Of a DNA stretch of 59,300 bases, positions 33,861 to 41,904 are shown piece after piece. This stretch comes from an uncultured Bacilli bacterium. GTDB lineage: Bacteria > Bacillota_I > Bacilli_A > RF39 > UBA660. The stretch spans positions 1 through 59,300 of the forward strand of contig CAKOSO010000005.1 of the NCBI GenBank assembly GCA_934102355.1, written 5' to 3'. The position numbers were made by a program, and so were the translations under genes. Under the pieces are notes generated by a model. That model saw nothing but the letters and a program-made list of their open reading frames with translations, was not told the origin of the DNA and did no database searches. Every line of letters starts with the position of its first letter. Within the stretch, counting starts at the first letter, position 1.

Positions 33861-34478
33861 ATGAAAAGTAAAAAATTAAAAAACGCAATTCTTATTGCAG
33901 TATTATCTGTACTTGCACTTGTTTGCGTCGGATATGCTGCGTTTTCTGTTTCTTTAAGTATAAATGGTGTTGCTACTGTTGATAAATCTTCTTGGAGTAT
34001 AAAGTTTAAGAGTGCTTGTACTAATTCAAATGATTGTTTTGTGGCATCAAATACACAAAGTGGTGTAGAACCTAAGACAAAAATTGTTACATATCCAAAT
34101 CTTACTGATACAACAATAAGTGACTGGGTGGTTTCTTTTTCTACTCCTGGTGATAGTATTTCTTATACATTTAATGTTGTTAATGATGGCACATTTAATG
34201 CTAAAATTTCAACATTTGCACTTCCAGTTCCTGTTTGTACTGGATTTGGAGCTAACGCTGATGTTGATGCAAAAAATGTATGCGATAATATAGAATATAC
34301 TTTAAAAGATAGTGATGGCAATAACATTGATGTTGGCAGAACACTTAGTCCTGGAAAGTCTGATAAAATGATACTTTCTTTAACATATAAAGCTAGTATT
34401 AAGTCTGCTGATCTTCCTGATAATGATGTTAAAATTTCTAATTTAGGATTTCCCATTATATATACTCAAACTAATTAA
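33861..34478 (+). CDS. TasA/camelysin-like secreted protein, paralogue 2
   Basis: 205 residues with an N-terminal hydrophobic segment (about 8-27) and the junction GYAAFSVSLSINGVATV. The predicted mature part is beta-rich with the block PVCTGFG...NVCDNIEYTL, whose cysteines align with those of the paralogue at 15437-16072. A second cysteine pair (KSACTNSNDCF, about residues 53-60) is found only here. It ends in SNLGFPIIYTQ, as the paralogue does. The family includes TasA/CalY matrix fibre proteins, normally processed by SipW; no sipW is near. It is a single-gene unit with its own promoter and terminator. Confidence 0.75.
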   Translation: MKSKKLKNAILIAVLSVLALVCVGYAAFSVSLSINGVATVDKSSWSIKFKSACTNSNDCFVASNTQSGVEPKTKIVTYPNLTDTTISDWVVSFSTPGDSISYTFNVVNDGTFNAKISTFALPVPVCTGFGANADVDAKNVCDNIEYTLKDSDGNNIDVGRTLSPGKSDKMILSLTYKASIKSADLPDNDVKISNLGFPIIYTQTN

Positions 34479-34482
34479 AAAC

Positions 34483-34512
34483 AAAAGGTGAAGTTACTTC
34501 ACCTTTTTTTAT
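34483..34512. terminator. Bidirectional terminator
   Basis: AAAAGGTGAAG-TTA-CTTCACCTTTT with further T run; between the convergent TasA-like and ABC-F genes. Confidence 0.9.
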
Positions 34513-36101
34513 TCTATTCCATATTTTTCTAAAAACTCTTCATATGGTATTTCTTTATCAACGTAACTTGCGTCTTGTCTAATCATTATTAATCTGGTTG
34601 CAACACTTTCAATAATTTCTTGGTCATACGTCGATATAATCATTGCGCTATTAAATCTTTTTAGGCCTTCATTAAGTGCTGTTATTGATTCGATATCTAA
34701 GTGATTAGTTGGCTCATCAAGTAATATTACATTTCCTTTTTCTAACATTAATTTTGCAAGCATACACCTTACCTTTTCTCCTCCGGATAATACTTTTACT
34801 TTTTTAAAAACATCTTCTCCTGAAAACAACATCCTTCCTAAGAATCCTCTTACAAACTGGTCATCTTTTATATTTGAATATTGCATTAACCAATCAACCA
34901 TATCTTTATCATTGTTAAAATATTTATCGTTGTTTTTTTCATAATATGAAACTTTTACGCTTGATCCAATTTTTACAGTTCCTGAATCAGGTTTTATTTT
35001 TCCGGATATTATATTTAGTAATGCTGTTTTTGCTATCTCATTAGTTCCTATTAAAGCTATTTTGTCTAGTGGTTTAATTGTTAAGTTTAAATTTTTTAAT
35101 ATTTGTTTACCATCTTGTGAATAATTAATTTTTTCTAATTGAATTACTTCTTTACTTAATGATTTTTCATATTCAAAATTAATATATGGATATTTTCTTG
35201 TTGATGGAACTATTTCATCTAATTTAATTTTTTCAAGGGTCTTTTTTCTTGATGTAGCTTGCTTTGATTTGGAGGCATTAGCACTAAATCTACGAATAAA
35301 GTCTTCTAATTCTTCAATTTTCTTTTCTTTCTTTTTATTTTGTTGTTTTAATTGTTCATTAATTATTTTACTTGATTGATACCAAAAGTCATAGTTACCA
35401 ACAAAGAGATTTATTTTTTGGTAATCTATGTCAAGCATGTATGTACATACTTTGTTTAAAAAATGTCTATCGTGTGAAACTACTAGTACAGTGTTTTTGA
35501 AATTAATTAAAAACTCTTCTAACCACATTTTTGATTTAGCATCTAATCCATTTGTTGGTTCATCTAGTAGAAGTATGTCCGGATTACCAAAAAGTGCTCT
35601 TGCTAGTAATACTTTTACTTTTAATGAATCTTTTAAGTCTTCCATTTTGGTTTCTAATAAATCATTTTCAATACCAAGTCCAGATAAAAGAGTTGCTGCA
35701 TCGCTTTCTGCTTGCCATCCGTTTAGATTTAAGAATTCTTCTTCTAATTCTGCCACCTTTATTCCATCTTTTTCAGTAAAATCTTCTTTCATGTATAGTG
35801 CATCTTTTTCTTTCATGATGTTATAAAGTTTAGAATTGCCCATAATTACTGTATCTAATACCGTGTATTCATTAAACTCATTGTGATTTTGTTTTAAAAC
35901 TGAAATTCTTTCACCTGCTCCAATTACTATTTCTCCTGTTGTTGTTTCTAAATCTCCACTTAATAGTTTTAAAAATGTTGATTTACCTGCCCCATTTGCC
36001 CCTATTATTCCATAACAGTTGTCATTTTTAAATTCTAAGTTTACATTTTCAAACAAAACTTTAGTATTAAATCTTAAACTAACATTTTGTACCTTTAACA
36101 T
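34509..36101 (-). CDS. ABC-F ATPase, YkpA/YbiT group
   Basis: Soluble tandem-ATPase protein that acts on the ribosome (translation factor type); it has no membrane domain. 530 residues. The first domain has Walker A GANGAGKST and VVSHDRHFLNKV; a charged linker (about 240-290, RRFSANASKSKQATSRKK) leads to the second domain, with GTNEIAKTALL in the Walker A position, LSGGEKVRCMLAKLML and LLDEPTNHLD. The degenerate second Walker A is normal for YkpA. Less usual are the first signature (LKDSLKVKVLLA) and EPTNGLD in place of EPTNHLD. Its close likeness to YkpA argues against an antibiotic-resistance ABC-F. The ribosome site is AGAGGTGG. Confidence 0.9.
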   Translation of the reverse strand: MLKVQNVSLRFNTKVLFENVNLEFKNDNCYGIIGANGAGKSTFLKLLSGDLETTTGEIVIGAGERISVLKQNHNEFNEYTVLDTVIMGNSKLYNIMKEKDALYMKEDFTEKDGIKVAELEEEFLNLNGWQAESDAATLLSGLGIENDLLETKMEDLKDSLKVKVLLARALFGNPDILLLDEPTNGLDAKSKMWLEEFLINFKNTVLVVSHDRHFLNKVCTYMLDIDYQKINLFVGNYDFWYQSSKIINEQLKQQNKKKEKKIEELEDFIRRFSANASKSKQATSRKKTLEKIKLDEIVPSTRKYPYINFEYEKSLSKEVIQLEKINYSQDGKQILKNLNLTIKPLDKIALIGTNEIAKTALLNIISGKIKPDSGTVKIGSSVKVSYYEKNNDKYFNNDKDMVDWLMQYSNIKDDQFVRGFLGRMLFSGEDVFKKVKVLSGGEKVRCMLAKLMLEKGNVILLDEPTNHLDIESITALNEGLKRFNSAMIISTYDQEIIESVATRLIMIRQDASYVDKEIPYEEFLEKYGIE

Positions 36102-36151
36102 AGTACCACCTCTGCTTTTTGTAGTTTAACATATTTTGTTAAAAATAAAAA

Positions 36152-36310
36152 GATGAAATTTTAGGTTATGATGTTTTCAAAAAATTAGAAATTAGTGAAT
36201 TTAATAAAAGAGATGCTTTAAAAAGTTTTTTTCTTTCTAAATTAATGCTATATAGAGATTTTTTTATGATAAGGTTAAACAGTTATACTGTAGAAATAAT
36301 GATTAGTTAG
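36152..36310 (+). other. Open stretch without start codon inside a 509-bp gene-free interval
   Basis: The interval 36102-36610 has no convincing gene. Its first part holds a 52-codon open stretch on the plus strand that ends at TAG 36308-36310, is preceded closely by stops, and has no ATG before its middle. Its composition (KKLEISEFNKRDALKSFFL and on) looks protein-like, so it may be the remnant of a lost gene. The rest (36311-36515) is AT-rich sequence in which nothing is recognised. Confidence 0.3.
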
Positions 36311-36515
36311 TCATTGTTATTTAGGAGATTTTTATTCAAATATTAAATGGTGTATAATTCAAATGCGATTAAATAAATATAGACATATAATATATGCTTT
36401 TTGAAAATATATTTAAAAAGGTTAAATCATGTTAAAGAAATTTTAAGATTGTAAAAAAGTCCCAACAAGAGTATACCTTTTCTAATGCTTAAAGCATAAA
36501 AAATAATACTCATAA

Positions 36516-36548
36516 ATAAAACCCAACATTTTTTAGATGTGGGTTTGT
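36516..36548 (-). terminator. Terminator of the collagen/beta-helix cluster
   Basis: Minus strand AAACCCACATC paired with GTTGGGTTT around an A-rich loop, then TATTT. It is 60 bp beyond the last gene of the cluster. Confidence 0.65.
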
Positions 36549-36610
36549 TAAATTTCTATTTTTTTACATTTAGTACTTAAATAGTCTTTTTTTCTTGCTT
36601 AAAATAATTT

Positions 36611-37156
36611 TTAATTGTCTTCAAGTATTATTTCTCCATCCTTTATTAAAATATTAGGGAAACTAGCGTCTGTCAAAGTAAGGTTTCTTACTGGTGCTTG
36701 AGGATTAGCGATTTCAACAATTTTGGTCTCATTATCCATTATAACTGACTTTACACTATCATCAAATGTATGCCCACCATCACTAGCTACTTGTTTATAA
36801 TATATTTTTATATTTCCGGATTGAGAAAATGGAACATTATTAAATACTGCATTGCCATCAACATCTGTTATGATCTCTGCTGTTTGAATATTTCCTGTAC
36901 TATCTGTTCTTACAAATCTAGCGCCCACTACTTGCACTCCTGTTGTTTTATCTCCTGTATCCGTTACATGAAGAGTCAAAATACCTTTCGCACTTATTGT
37001 AAACGCATATGAATCTGTTCCCTCTACCAATGTGACGCTGTTAGGATTGAGCGTAGAAACATCGTATCCTTCTACTACTGCACTTGCCTTATATGTACCA
37101 TTGACTAATTCAATGCTCCCTTTACCATTAGTTATTGGGACTGTGTGTCTTGCCAT
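36611..37156 (-). CDS. Beta-sandwich protein of the surface cluster
   Basis: 181 residues, no signal peptide and no membrane segment. The sequence looks like two transthyretin/carboxypeptidase-regulatory-like beta domains: KGSIELVNGTYKASAVVEGYDV, then LTLHVTDTGDKTTGVQVVGA with the turn DVDGNAVFNNVPFSQSGNIKIYY. The last residues, FPNILIKDGEIILEDN, are acidic. The gene starts inside the end of the preceding one (25-bp overlap, different frame), so the two are probably translationally coupled. Similar folds occur in surface and spore-layer proteins; function unknown. Confidence 0.65.
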   Translation of the reverse strand: MARHTVPITNGKGSIELVNGTYKASAVVEGYDVSTLNPNSVTLVEGTDSYAFTISAKGILTLHVTDTGDKTTGVQVVGARFVRTDSTGNIQTAEIITDVDGNAVFNNVPFSQSGNIKIYYKQVASDGGHTFDDSVKSVIMDNETKIVEIANPQAPVRNLTLTDASFPNILIKDGEIILEDN

Positions 37157-37497
37157 AATATCATTTTTCCTCCTTTTATTTTTATATTTGGATTATATTT
37201 ATCCGTTAGTATAATTGTAATAAGATGTTTCCCATTGTTTAAATTATTATTGTTAATATTTATGCAATAAAGCTTATTCTTTTTTGCTATTAAAGGTATT
37301 TTTATAATTGATAAATTAGAATATATAATTAGTATATATACTTCGTTATCACGTATTGGCATTTTTATTCTTCCAAAATAATCTGTTTTTCCACAAAAAA
37401 CAATCTTATTACATTTGTTTATTAGTTTAACTTTTAAGTTACTTGGACTTATATTATCATTACTACAAAATTTTATATAAATATAATCTTTTGTCAT
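37132..37497 (-). CDS. Small beta-rich protein of the surface cluster
   Basis: 121 residues, no signal peptide. It reads as a single beta domain with SPSNLKVKLINK and FCGKTDYFGRIKMPIRDNEVYILIIY, in which the DYFGRIKMP turn resembles carboxypeptidase-regulatory/Cna-B-type domains. Lys/Asn-rich. ATG 37497 has a good GAGGTGA site. The tail overlaps the next gene by 25 bp. No family is recognised with confidence. Confidence 0.6.
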   Translation of the reverse strand: MTKDYIYIKFCSNDNISPSNLKVKLINKCNKIVFCGKTDYFGRIKMPIRDNEVYILIIYSNLSIIKIPLIAKKNKLYCININNNNLNNGKHLITIILTDKYNPNIKIKGGKMILWQDTQSQ

Positions 37498-37519
37498 ATT
37501 TAGTCACCTCATTACAATA

Positions 37520-37528
37520 TATTTTATG
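37520..37528 (-). promoter_or_regulatory. CATAnnnTA element
   Basis: Minus strand CATAAAATA, 22 nt before the start codon at 37497, with an AC 17 bp upstream. It resembles the -10 region of sporulation sigma E/K promoters, as do those at 39433, 41793, 42552 and 52452. Confidence 0.45.
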
Positions 37529-37554
37529 AATCTTTTTAATTTCTTGTAAAGGCA

Positions 37555-39420
37555 TTATTCCTCAATACTCCAAATAATCATGGTAGAATAATCTTCATCT
37601 TCTAGTAAAGATTCGCTAGGTTTTAGAAATAATCCTTTATCAGTAGAAAAGGTAACAGTGCTGACATTTACATTGCCTCCGTTATCATTTGATTCATATA
37701 TCAATTTTTTATTTGTTTTTAGTGCTATTTCTTCATTATTAAATTTCTTAAAGAATAATGAATCTATTAGCACTTTTCCATCTCTTTCTATCATTGGATT
37801 TATATAATTTAAATATAATTTCCAATTAGAACTATTTATTCTACTATCAACCACAGTTACTACTGTTTCATTTTTTTTGGGCAAAACAATTGGACTCTTA
37901 GATGATGGTATCATACTAAAAGGAATATTTTCTGTTGCTTTTAAAAGGGTTAATTCTCCTACAAAAGGTACAGTTACTTTTCTTTCAGTAAAACAACTAT
38001 TTAAACATGAAGTTATTTTAATTCTTGTGTTATCTGAAATATTAGAATCAATATTTGCTTCAAACAGACCATTTTCATCCGCTGATACTGTCAAAATTTT
38101 ATTATCATATTCTATTTTAATGTTTGCGTATGGTATAGTATGCCCTGATATAGAATTTGTAGAATTAGTGATTGGATGAACATTTATCTTAAGTAGCCCT
38201 ATTGTTAATATTTTTTTGTCTTGAAATGAAAAGCTATTTATATCAGATATCGAACTTAACTCAGAATCTGTAAAATTATGCGATGTAATAGTGGTATTAT
38301 CTTGATTTAGTACGCCTGTTATTTCCGCTAGATTATTTTCTTTATACCAATAAAAAGCTGGAGTGTCATCAATGCTGCAGGCAGAAGTATAATCAAGCGC
38401 ATATATCCACATATTTATCCTCGTAAATTTAAACGAAAAATTGACAGGATTATTCGTATATACAGCACTTGCATTTTTAGTATAAATATTTACATATTTC
38501 GGATTATCTAATATAAACTTTTGATTTGTTCCCTTAAAATATATATTGTAGTTATCAGATGGTGTAGTCATATATGTGTTTATTATTGAAATACTTGCTC
38601 CTTCTTTAACTATAAAATCTCCAAATACAGCCCACATAGGCACTCTTTGATGACTTTTTTCAATAAATGTATAATTGGCCATTTCTTCAATCAAAACATT
38701 TCTAGCACCATGTGTTGTTGTTTTAGCAAACCCATTACCAGTCGTTAAAAGAAATTCAGCTCCATGACCTACTATTAAATCAAGTCTATTTGTTCCATTC
38801 ATAAATTCCTTGTCGGTTGTAATACTTACTCTGCTATTTGGCATAATTTTAACCATAGATGGTATAACATCATTAAAGAAAAAAATTGTATTAGTATTGG
38901 AACTACTTGTTATTGTAGAAGTACCGTCTATTATAATTCTATTTGAATCACATGCTCTTTGTGCTGGGACATTATTAGTATCTTTTACTTCTATAACAGA
39001 ATCAACAATTTTAGTTGTTCCATAATAATTTTGTGAAAGTTCTATTCCACTAAAGTTTACATTGTTATACTCTACTATTACATTAGAATAATTGGGATGA
39101 GATGGAACAAATACAACACCATATCCATGGGAAGATATTATGTTCATATTTTTTAATATTATCTTTTTATTAGTTGTATTAGCTCTTATAGCTTCTTCTT
39201 CTAAACTTAAAGTATTTGTATATGTGTATTTTATATTGTTATATGTTCCATCAATTGTTATTTTACTTTTATTACTATTTATAATAAAACCACTTGTTGC
39301 AGCAATATCATTTCCTAAATAAATATAGTCATAATTATTGTTTTCACTTATTGCTTGTTTTAATTCATCACTAGTTGTAACAACAACTGTATTATTATCT
39401 ATTATTTGAATAATTATCAC
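37555..39420 (-). CDS. Beta-helix (pectate-lyase-like) protein of the surface cluster
   Basis: About 621 residues. The N-terminal 330 or so form a right-handed beta-helix pattern (TSDELKQAISENNNYDYIYLGNDI, then repeating short strands), as in pectate-lyase-like adhesive domains. A carboxypeptidase-regulatory-like domain follows (about 400-470, SISGHTIPYANIKIEYDNK, SADENGLFEANI), then a C-terminal beta domain ending STMIIWSIEE. There is no signal peptide, unusual for such a protein unless it is laid down from inside a mother cell. The start is unclear: the GTG at 39420 sits directly behind AAGGAAG, while the better-spaced codons after GGAAGGTGAT are ATT or ATA. Confidence 0.7.
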   Translation of the reverse strand: MIIIQIIDNNTVVVTTSDELKQAISENNNYDYIYLGNDIAATSGFIINSNKSKITIDGTYNNIKYTYTNTLSLEEEAIRANTTNKKIILKNMNIISSHGYGVVFVPSHPNYSNVIVEYNNVNFSGIELSQNYYGTTKIVDSVIEVKDTNNVPAQRACDSNRIIIDGTSTITSSSNTNTIFFFNDVIPSMVKIMPNSRVSITTDKEFMNGTNRLDLIVGHGAEFLLTTGNGFAKTTTHGARNVLIEEMANYTFIEKSHQRVPMWAVFGDFIVKEGASISIINTYMTTPSDNYNIYFKGTNQKFILDNPKYVNIYTKNASAVYTNNPVNFSFKFTRINMWIYALDYTSACSIDDTPAFYWYKENNLAEITGVLNQDNTTITSHNFTDSELSSISDINSFSFQDKKILTIGLLKINVHPITNSTNSISGHTIPYANIKIEYDNKILTVSADENGLFEANIDSNISDNTRIKITSCLNSCFTERKVTVPFVGELTLLKATENIPFSMIPSSKSPIVLPKKNETVVTVVDSRINSSNWKLYLNYINPMIERDGKVLIDSLFFKKFNNEEIALKTNKKLIYESNDNGGNVNVSTVTFSTDKGLFLKPSESLLEDEDYSTMIIWSIEE

Positions 39421-39432
39421 CTTCCTTTATAA

Positions 39433-39441
39433 TAATTTATG
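39433..39441 (-). promoter_or_regulatory. CATAnnnTA element
   Basis: Minus strand CATAAATTA followed by TTATAAAGGAAGG. It lies between the terminator of the preceding gene (39466-39492) and the beta-helix gene, where a promoter is needed. Confidence 0.5.
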
Positions 39442-39465
39442 TTAAAAATTAAAAATGACGTAATT

Positions 39466-39492
39466 AAAAAGAATAGAGTTTTTTCTATTCTT
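39466..39492 (-). terminator. Terminator after collagen-like gene 3
   Basis: AAGAATAGA / TCTATTCTT stem with a short T/A loop, followed on the minus strand by TTTAAT. It overlaps the stop codon of the gene at 39491-40597. Confidence 0.7.
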
Positions 39493-40597
39493 AATGTATT
39501 TTAGTAATACTTAACATTGCGTTAGTGCTCCCGTTGAATTTTAAATTAACAGCCTTAGATGATTTAACATTTAAAGTTATAAGATCATTTGGCTGTAATG
39601 ACACGATAGTTGTTCCACTTATATTATTAATCATTTGAGCACTAAATTCGCTTGTTGCACTAGTAGCAGGTTGTAATATATCATTTGCCCTAACAGACAT
39701 AGTTATAGAACATTCTTCATTAGTTGCGCCGCACAATAAATATGAAACTAAATAAACCCCGCTCTCTTTTATCTTAATAGAATTTCCATCTGGATATTCT
39801 GTAAGAAAGGAGACTCCCTTTTCGGGCAATGGAATTATTGTGTCTACTCCTTGTGGTAAGGTAATTTGTGTATCTGCCATCGAATATCTAATTCCGTAAG
39901 AAGATATAAATTCTGTTCCAGGCGGACCTGCTGGCCCCTGTGGACCAATATCGCCTTTTTCGCCCTTGGGGATTGAAAAAGCTAAATGATGTACCCAATT
40001 CTCGAAAGTATCCATAACAGTAGCTGGTTCTCCAGGTTCTATTGTTTCCGTTTCATCTATAGCAATATGTTCTGTTCTTCCTATTTCACCCGGCATTCCT
40101 CTTGGACCAATATCGCCTTTTTCGCCTTTTTCGCCTTTTGGTATTTTAAAGTCTAGGATAACGTCCGTCGGTGTACCAATGTTAGTAACTTGCGCTTCTA
40201 CGTCGGATTCAACAGTTTCTGTAGAACCAACCTTAATAGTAGATGGTCCTTGTTCTCCTCTTTCTCCTCTTATTCCTTGGGGACCAATATCACCTTTTTT
40301 TCCTTCTGGTCCTTGGACTCCAGGAATTCCCTGTTCTCCTTTTTCGCCTTTTTCACCCCTAGGTATTTCAAAATCTAATATAACATCTTCTTGCGTTCCG
40401 ACGTTACTAACTTTGGCGTCTAGTCCTTCATCTATAGTTTTAGTTGAACCTACAACTATTGTTGTTGGTCCTTGTTCTCCTCTTTCACCTTTTTCACCTC
40501 GCATGCCTTGAATGTAACAAATTTTATATTTTTTTTGTTCTTCTTCAATTTTTCTTTTTAGTTTTTTGTAATTATCGCAATTGCAATTATCATTCAT
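39491..40597 (-). CDS. Collagen-like protein 3 (three collagen blocks, jelly-roll-like C-terminus)
   Basis: 368 residues. The N-terminal Cys/Asn-rich head MNDNCNCDNYKKLKRKIEE is followed by Gly-X-Y blocks rich in GEKGE and GPQG triplets. These are separated by about 45-residue segments of the form TIVVGSTKTIDEG...DVILDFEIPRGEKGE, which occur three times. The last about 140 residues form a beta domain (ISSYGIRYSMADT to NAMLSITKIH) reminiscent of C1q/TNF-like or BclA trimer heads. No signal peptide. The first collagen block also starts near YIQGMRGEKGERGEQG. The plan resembles exosporium filament proteins; this is inference. The ribosome site is GAGGGGG. Confidence 0.8.
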   Translation of the reverse strand: MNDNCNCDNYKKLKRKIEEEQKKYKICYIQGMRGEKGERGEQGPTTIVVGSTKTIDEGLDAKVSNVGTQEDVILDFEIPRGEKGEKGEQGIPGVQGPEGKKGDIGPQGIRGERGEQGPSTIKVGSTETVESDVEAQVTNIGTPTDVILDFKIPKGEKGEKGDIGPRGMPGEIGRTEHIAIDETETIEPGEPATVMDTFENWVHHLAFSIPKGEKGDIGPQGPAGPPGTEFISSYGIRYSMADTQITLPQGVDTIIPLPEKGVSFLTEYPDGNSIKIKESGVYLVSYLLCGATNEECSITMSVRANDILQPATSATSEFSAQMINNISGTTIVSLQPNDLITLNVKSSKAVNLKFNGSTNAMLSITKIH

Positions 40598-40664
40598 AAT
40601 TATCCCCCTCTCATTTTATATTAAGTTCTAATTTGTTTTACTTAAAACCCAACATTCTTATTGT

Positions 40665-41738
40665 TTAATCAATTTTCATTATATTTAAATAAGAAACTGT
40701 TTCATCGTATGGCGTAAGTGTAACAACAGCTGATGATGATACAGCTAAATCAACAATATTATTTTTATCTAAGTCTATAATTATGCTGCCAACAAATGTA
40801 ATGTGTTCTTGGTTGTTTGCTTTTCTAACGATTTTCGTGCCTGCTATAGTTATATTATCCTTTCTGGCTTCTACTGATATGTCGGCAGTAGTAGATGAAA
40901 TTGCCGAAAAAAAGTAATCTATTTTATATATGCCATCGTTTTGAATTTTAAGTGCATTTGTAAATGAAGTATCAACGTTTTTATTTTGTGATGTTTTACC
41001 TAGTTCAACTTGATTTGGTACATTAGGAGTCAAAGAATAAGAATTTCCATTATCCTCATAGATGCTTGCATAAGCGTCTAGTAAAGCAACTCCACTTGGA
41101 CCTTGTGGTCCGATGGATCCCATTTCTCCTCGTGGACCAGCATCTCCTTTTTCGCCTTTAGGAATTAAAAAAGTTAAATTATGAGTAGTACCATCAAAGT
41201 TATCTTTTACATCAGCTTTTTTATCTGATTCTATTGTTTCTGTATTTTTTACAACAATTTTTTCACTCTTCCCATCTTCACCCTTTGGTCCTCGCTCTCC
41301 GGGTTCTCCTTTTTCTCCTTGTATACCTTTTTCACCATCAGCACCATCAAATCCCTGCGGTATATAAAAGTCTAAAGTGTGAACATTATTAATCTTGGTA
41401 TCCACTACTTTTGCTCTTGCATTAGCATCTAAAGTTTGTGTTTCCCCCACAATAATTTTATCTCCAGAAATACCATCTGTACCCCTAGGTATTTTAAAAT
41501 TCAAGATGACATTTGTGTTTGTTCCTACATTTTCAACCATAGCTTCCGTATTAGGTTCTCCTGTTATTGTATTTCCTATTTCAATGGTAGCAGCACCATC
41601 TTCACCCTTTGGTCCTCGCTCTCCGGGTTCTCCTTTTTCTCCTTTGGGACCTTGAATATAATAATACTTACATCTTCTATTTTCTTCCTCTATCTTTTTT
41701 TTTATTTTTTCATAACTATTACAATTACAATTATTCAT
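40665..41738 (-). CDS. Collagen-like protein 2
   Basis: 357 residues with the same plan as the next gene: head MNNCNCNSYEKIKKKIEEE, the YIQGPKGEKGEPGERG start of collagen repeats, interruptions of about 45 residues (GNTITGEPNTEAMVENVGT, and two more), further Gly-X-Y blocks including GEKGDAGPRGEMGSIGPQG, and a beta-rich C-terminal domain of about 130 residues ending SYLNIMKID. No signal peptide. A 49-bp perfect direct repeat (41272-41320 and 41596-41644) encodes two of the collagen blocks. The ribosome site is GGGAGGG. Confidence 0.8.
   Translation of the reverse strand: MNNCNCNSYEKIKKKIEEENRRCKYYYIQGPKGEKGEPGERGPKGEDGAATIEIGNTITGEPNTEAMVENVGTNTNVILNFKIPRGTDGISGDKIIVGETQTLDANARAKVVDTKINNVHTLDFYIPQGFDGADGEKGIQGEKGEPGERGPKGEDGKSEKIVVKNTETIESDKKADVKDNFDGTTHNLTFLIPKGEKGDAGPRGEMGSIGPQGPSGVALLDAYASIYEDNGNSYSLTPNVPNQVELGKTSQNKNVDTSFTNALKIQNDGIYKIDYFFSAISSTTADISVEARKDNITIAGTKIVRKANNQEHITFVGSIIIDLDKNNIVDLAVSSSAVVTLTPYDETVSYLNIMKID
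41272..41644 (-). repeat. 49-bp direct repeat in collagen-like gene 2
   Basis: Positions 41272-41320 and 41596-41644 are identical, 324 bp (108 codons) apart and in the same frame. They encode the GEKGEPGERGPKGEDG collagen block. The in-frame spacing would let recombination remove or add one interruption unit without a frameshift. Confidence 0.85.
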
Positions 41739-41792
41739 TAGTGTTTTCCCTCCCGTTAAACTATAAAAGAATATTTCATAATTCCTTTACTA

Positions 41793-41801
41793 TAATTTAT
41801 G
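41793..41801 (-). promoter_or_regulatory. CATAnnnTA element
   Basis: Minus strand CATAAATTA followed by TAGTAAAGGAA, 54 nt before the start codon at 41738. Almost the same string precedes the beta-helix gene at 39433. Confidence 0.45.
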
Positions 41802-41904
41802 TAATACATATAAAATTGAATAAACCTTTATAATAGAAACTAAAAATAATAGTATGCCTTTTTATTATTTGTTTTTATAGTTATTTTGTGTATTACTTCT
41901 AAGT

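Noticed and set aside
34509..36101. ABC-F as an antibiotic-resistance gene
   Set aside because: Sequence blocks match the YkpA/YbiT group, which is widespread and not associated with resistance.
39900..41700. Regular short repeats suggesting a CRISPR-like array
   Set aside because: They are in-frame Gly-X-Y codons of collagen-like genes, with variable spacing and no unique spacers; no cas genes are near.
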